Source of the DNA: an uncultured Archangium sp.
Lineage (GTDB): Bacteria > Myxococcota > Myxococcia > Myxococcales > Myxococcaceae
Direction of reading: 5' to 3'
DNA: 6,222 nt
NCBI GenBank assembly: GCA_937875615.1
Contig: CALNBU010000569.1
Coordinates: 1 to 6,222 of the forward strand
Shown: positions 6,132 through 6,222 of the stretch, one piece after another
Numbering within the stretch: the stretch's first letter is position 1
Layout of the letters: each line of letters begins with the position of its first letter
Program-made: the position numbers and the translations under genes
Notes under the pieces: generated by a model
The model's input: the letters and a program-made list of their open reading frames with translations, nothing else
Told to the model about the DNA's origin: nothing
Databases searched by the model: none

Positions 6132-6222
6132 CCTACGTGCGCGTGAAGCTGGCGCTGGAGTCGCTCGAGAACGGCGACGAGCTGGAGGTGTTGCTGCGCG
6201 GCGAGGAGCCGCTGCGCAACGT
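6095..6222 (+). CDS. TusA/SirA-family sulfurtransferase, N-terminal part
   Basis: Truncated by the window end; 42 complete codons from ATG 6095. The start is MRIDITREVCPMTYVRVKLA and the visible part ends GEEPLRNV. The short beta-strand, then Cys-Pro at the start of a helix, then a GDELEVLL strand match the TusA fold. In this family the cysteine (C10) carries persulfide sulfur between donors and acceptors. The motif is C-P-M-T rather than the usual CPxP, a variant without the second proline. The gene starts inside the 3' end of the ThiF-like gene in another reading frame. An ATGA at 6128 overlaps the upstream stop, but starting there would remove the Cys-Pro motif, so 6095 is preferred. The pairing suggests one sulfur-activation pathway. 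Family assignment is firm; the substrate is not known. Confidence 0.85.
   Translation, partial: MRIDITREVCPMTYVRVKLALESLENGDELEVLLRGEEPLRN

Noticed and set aside
6128..6222. ATGA at 6128 as the start of the TusA-like gene
   Set aside because: The overlap with the upstream stop is attractive, but it would delete the first strand and the catalytic Cys-Pro encoded from 6095.
1..6222. tRNA, rRNA, CRISPR array, insertion sequence or phage genes
   Set aside because: No cloverleaf, ordered short repeats, transposase motif or terminal inverted repeats were seen on either strand by eye.

Overview
The window is very GC-rich with a strong preference for G or C at third codon positions. It carries gene types common in the Myxococcota (myxobacteria): a HmuY-like haem-binding tail, a periplasmic-plus-beta-barrel outer-membrane protein, a cysteine-rich lipoprotein with an Asp-Ala-Gly-type linker, and a NarL-type two-component pair. 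A myxobacterium or close relative is the best guess. This rests on composition and protein style only, since no rRNA or other marker gene is present.

Layout. (1) Bases 1-113 are the 3' end of a plus-strand HmuY-family gene. (2) 186-1689 is a plus-strand outer-membrane beta-barrel gene. Its signal peptide and start lie in one reading frame and the rest of the protein in another, so it carries a frameshift (or a sequencing error) near 290-335. (3) After an 82-bp gap with a perfect TTGACA -35-like hexamer, 1772-3274 encodes a 500-residue lipoprotein with 51 cysteines, followed by a strong intrinsic terminator. (4) 5317-3354 on the minus strand is a compact operon: a multi-pass DesK-type histidine kinase and, 2 bp later, a NarL/FixJ-type response regulator. 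(5) Divergently, 5412-6131 is a short ThiF/MoeB/HesA-family adenylyltransferase. Its 3' end overlaps by 37 bp the start of a TusA/SirA-family sulfur carrier (6095 to beyond the window end).

How they may work together. The first block is cell-envelope biology: surface haem binding, an outer-membrane barrel and a disulfide-rich lipoprotein. The kinase and regulator form a complete signalling pair whose target genes are not visible here. The ThiF-like and TusA-like genes are translationally linked and probably act in one sulfur-activation or sulfur-relay step (cofactor, thiolation or amino-acid sulfur supply); the acceptor is not in the window. No tRNA, rRNA, CRISPR array, insertion sequence or phage gene was seen. 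I did not find a clear new multi-gene system. The best leads are the broken barrel gene, the cysteine-rich lipoprotein, and the unusual ThiF-TusA pair.
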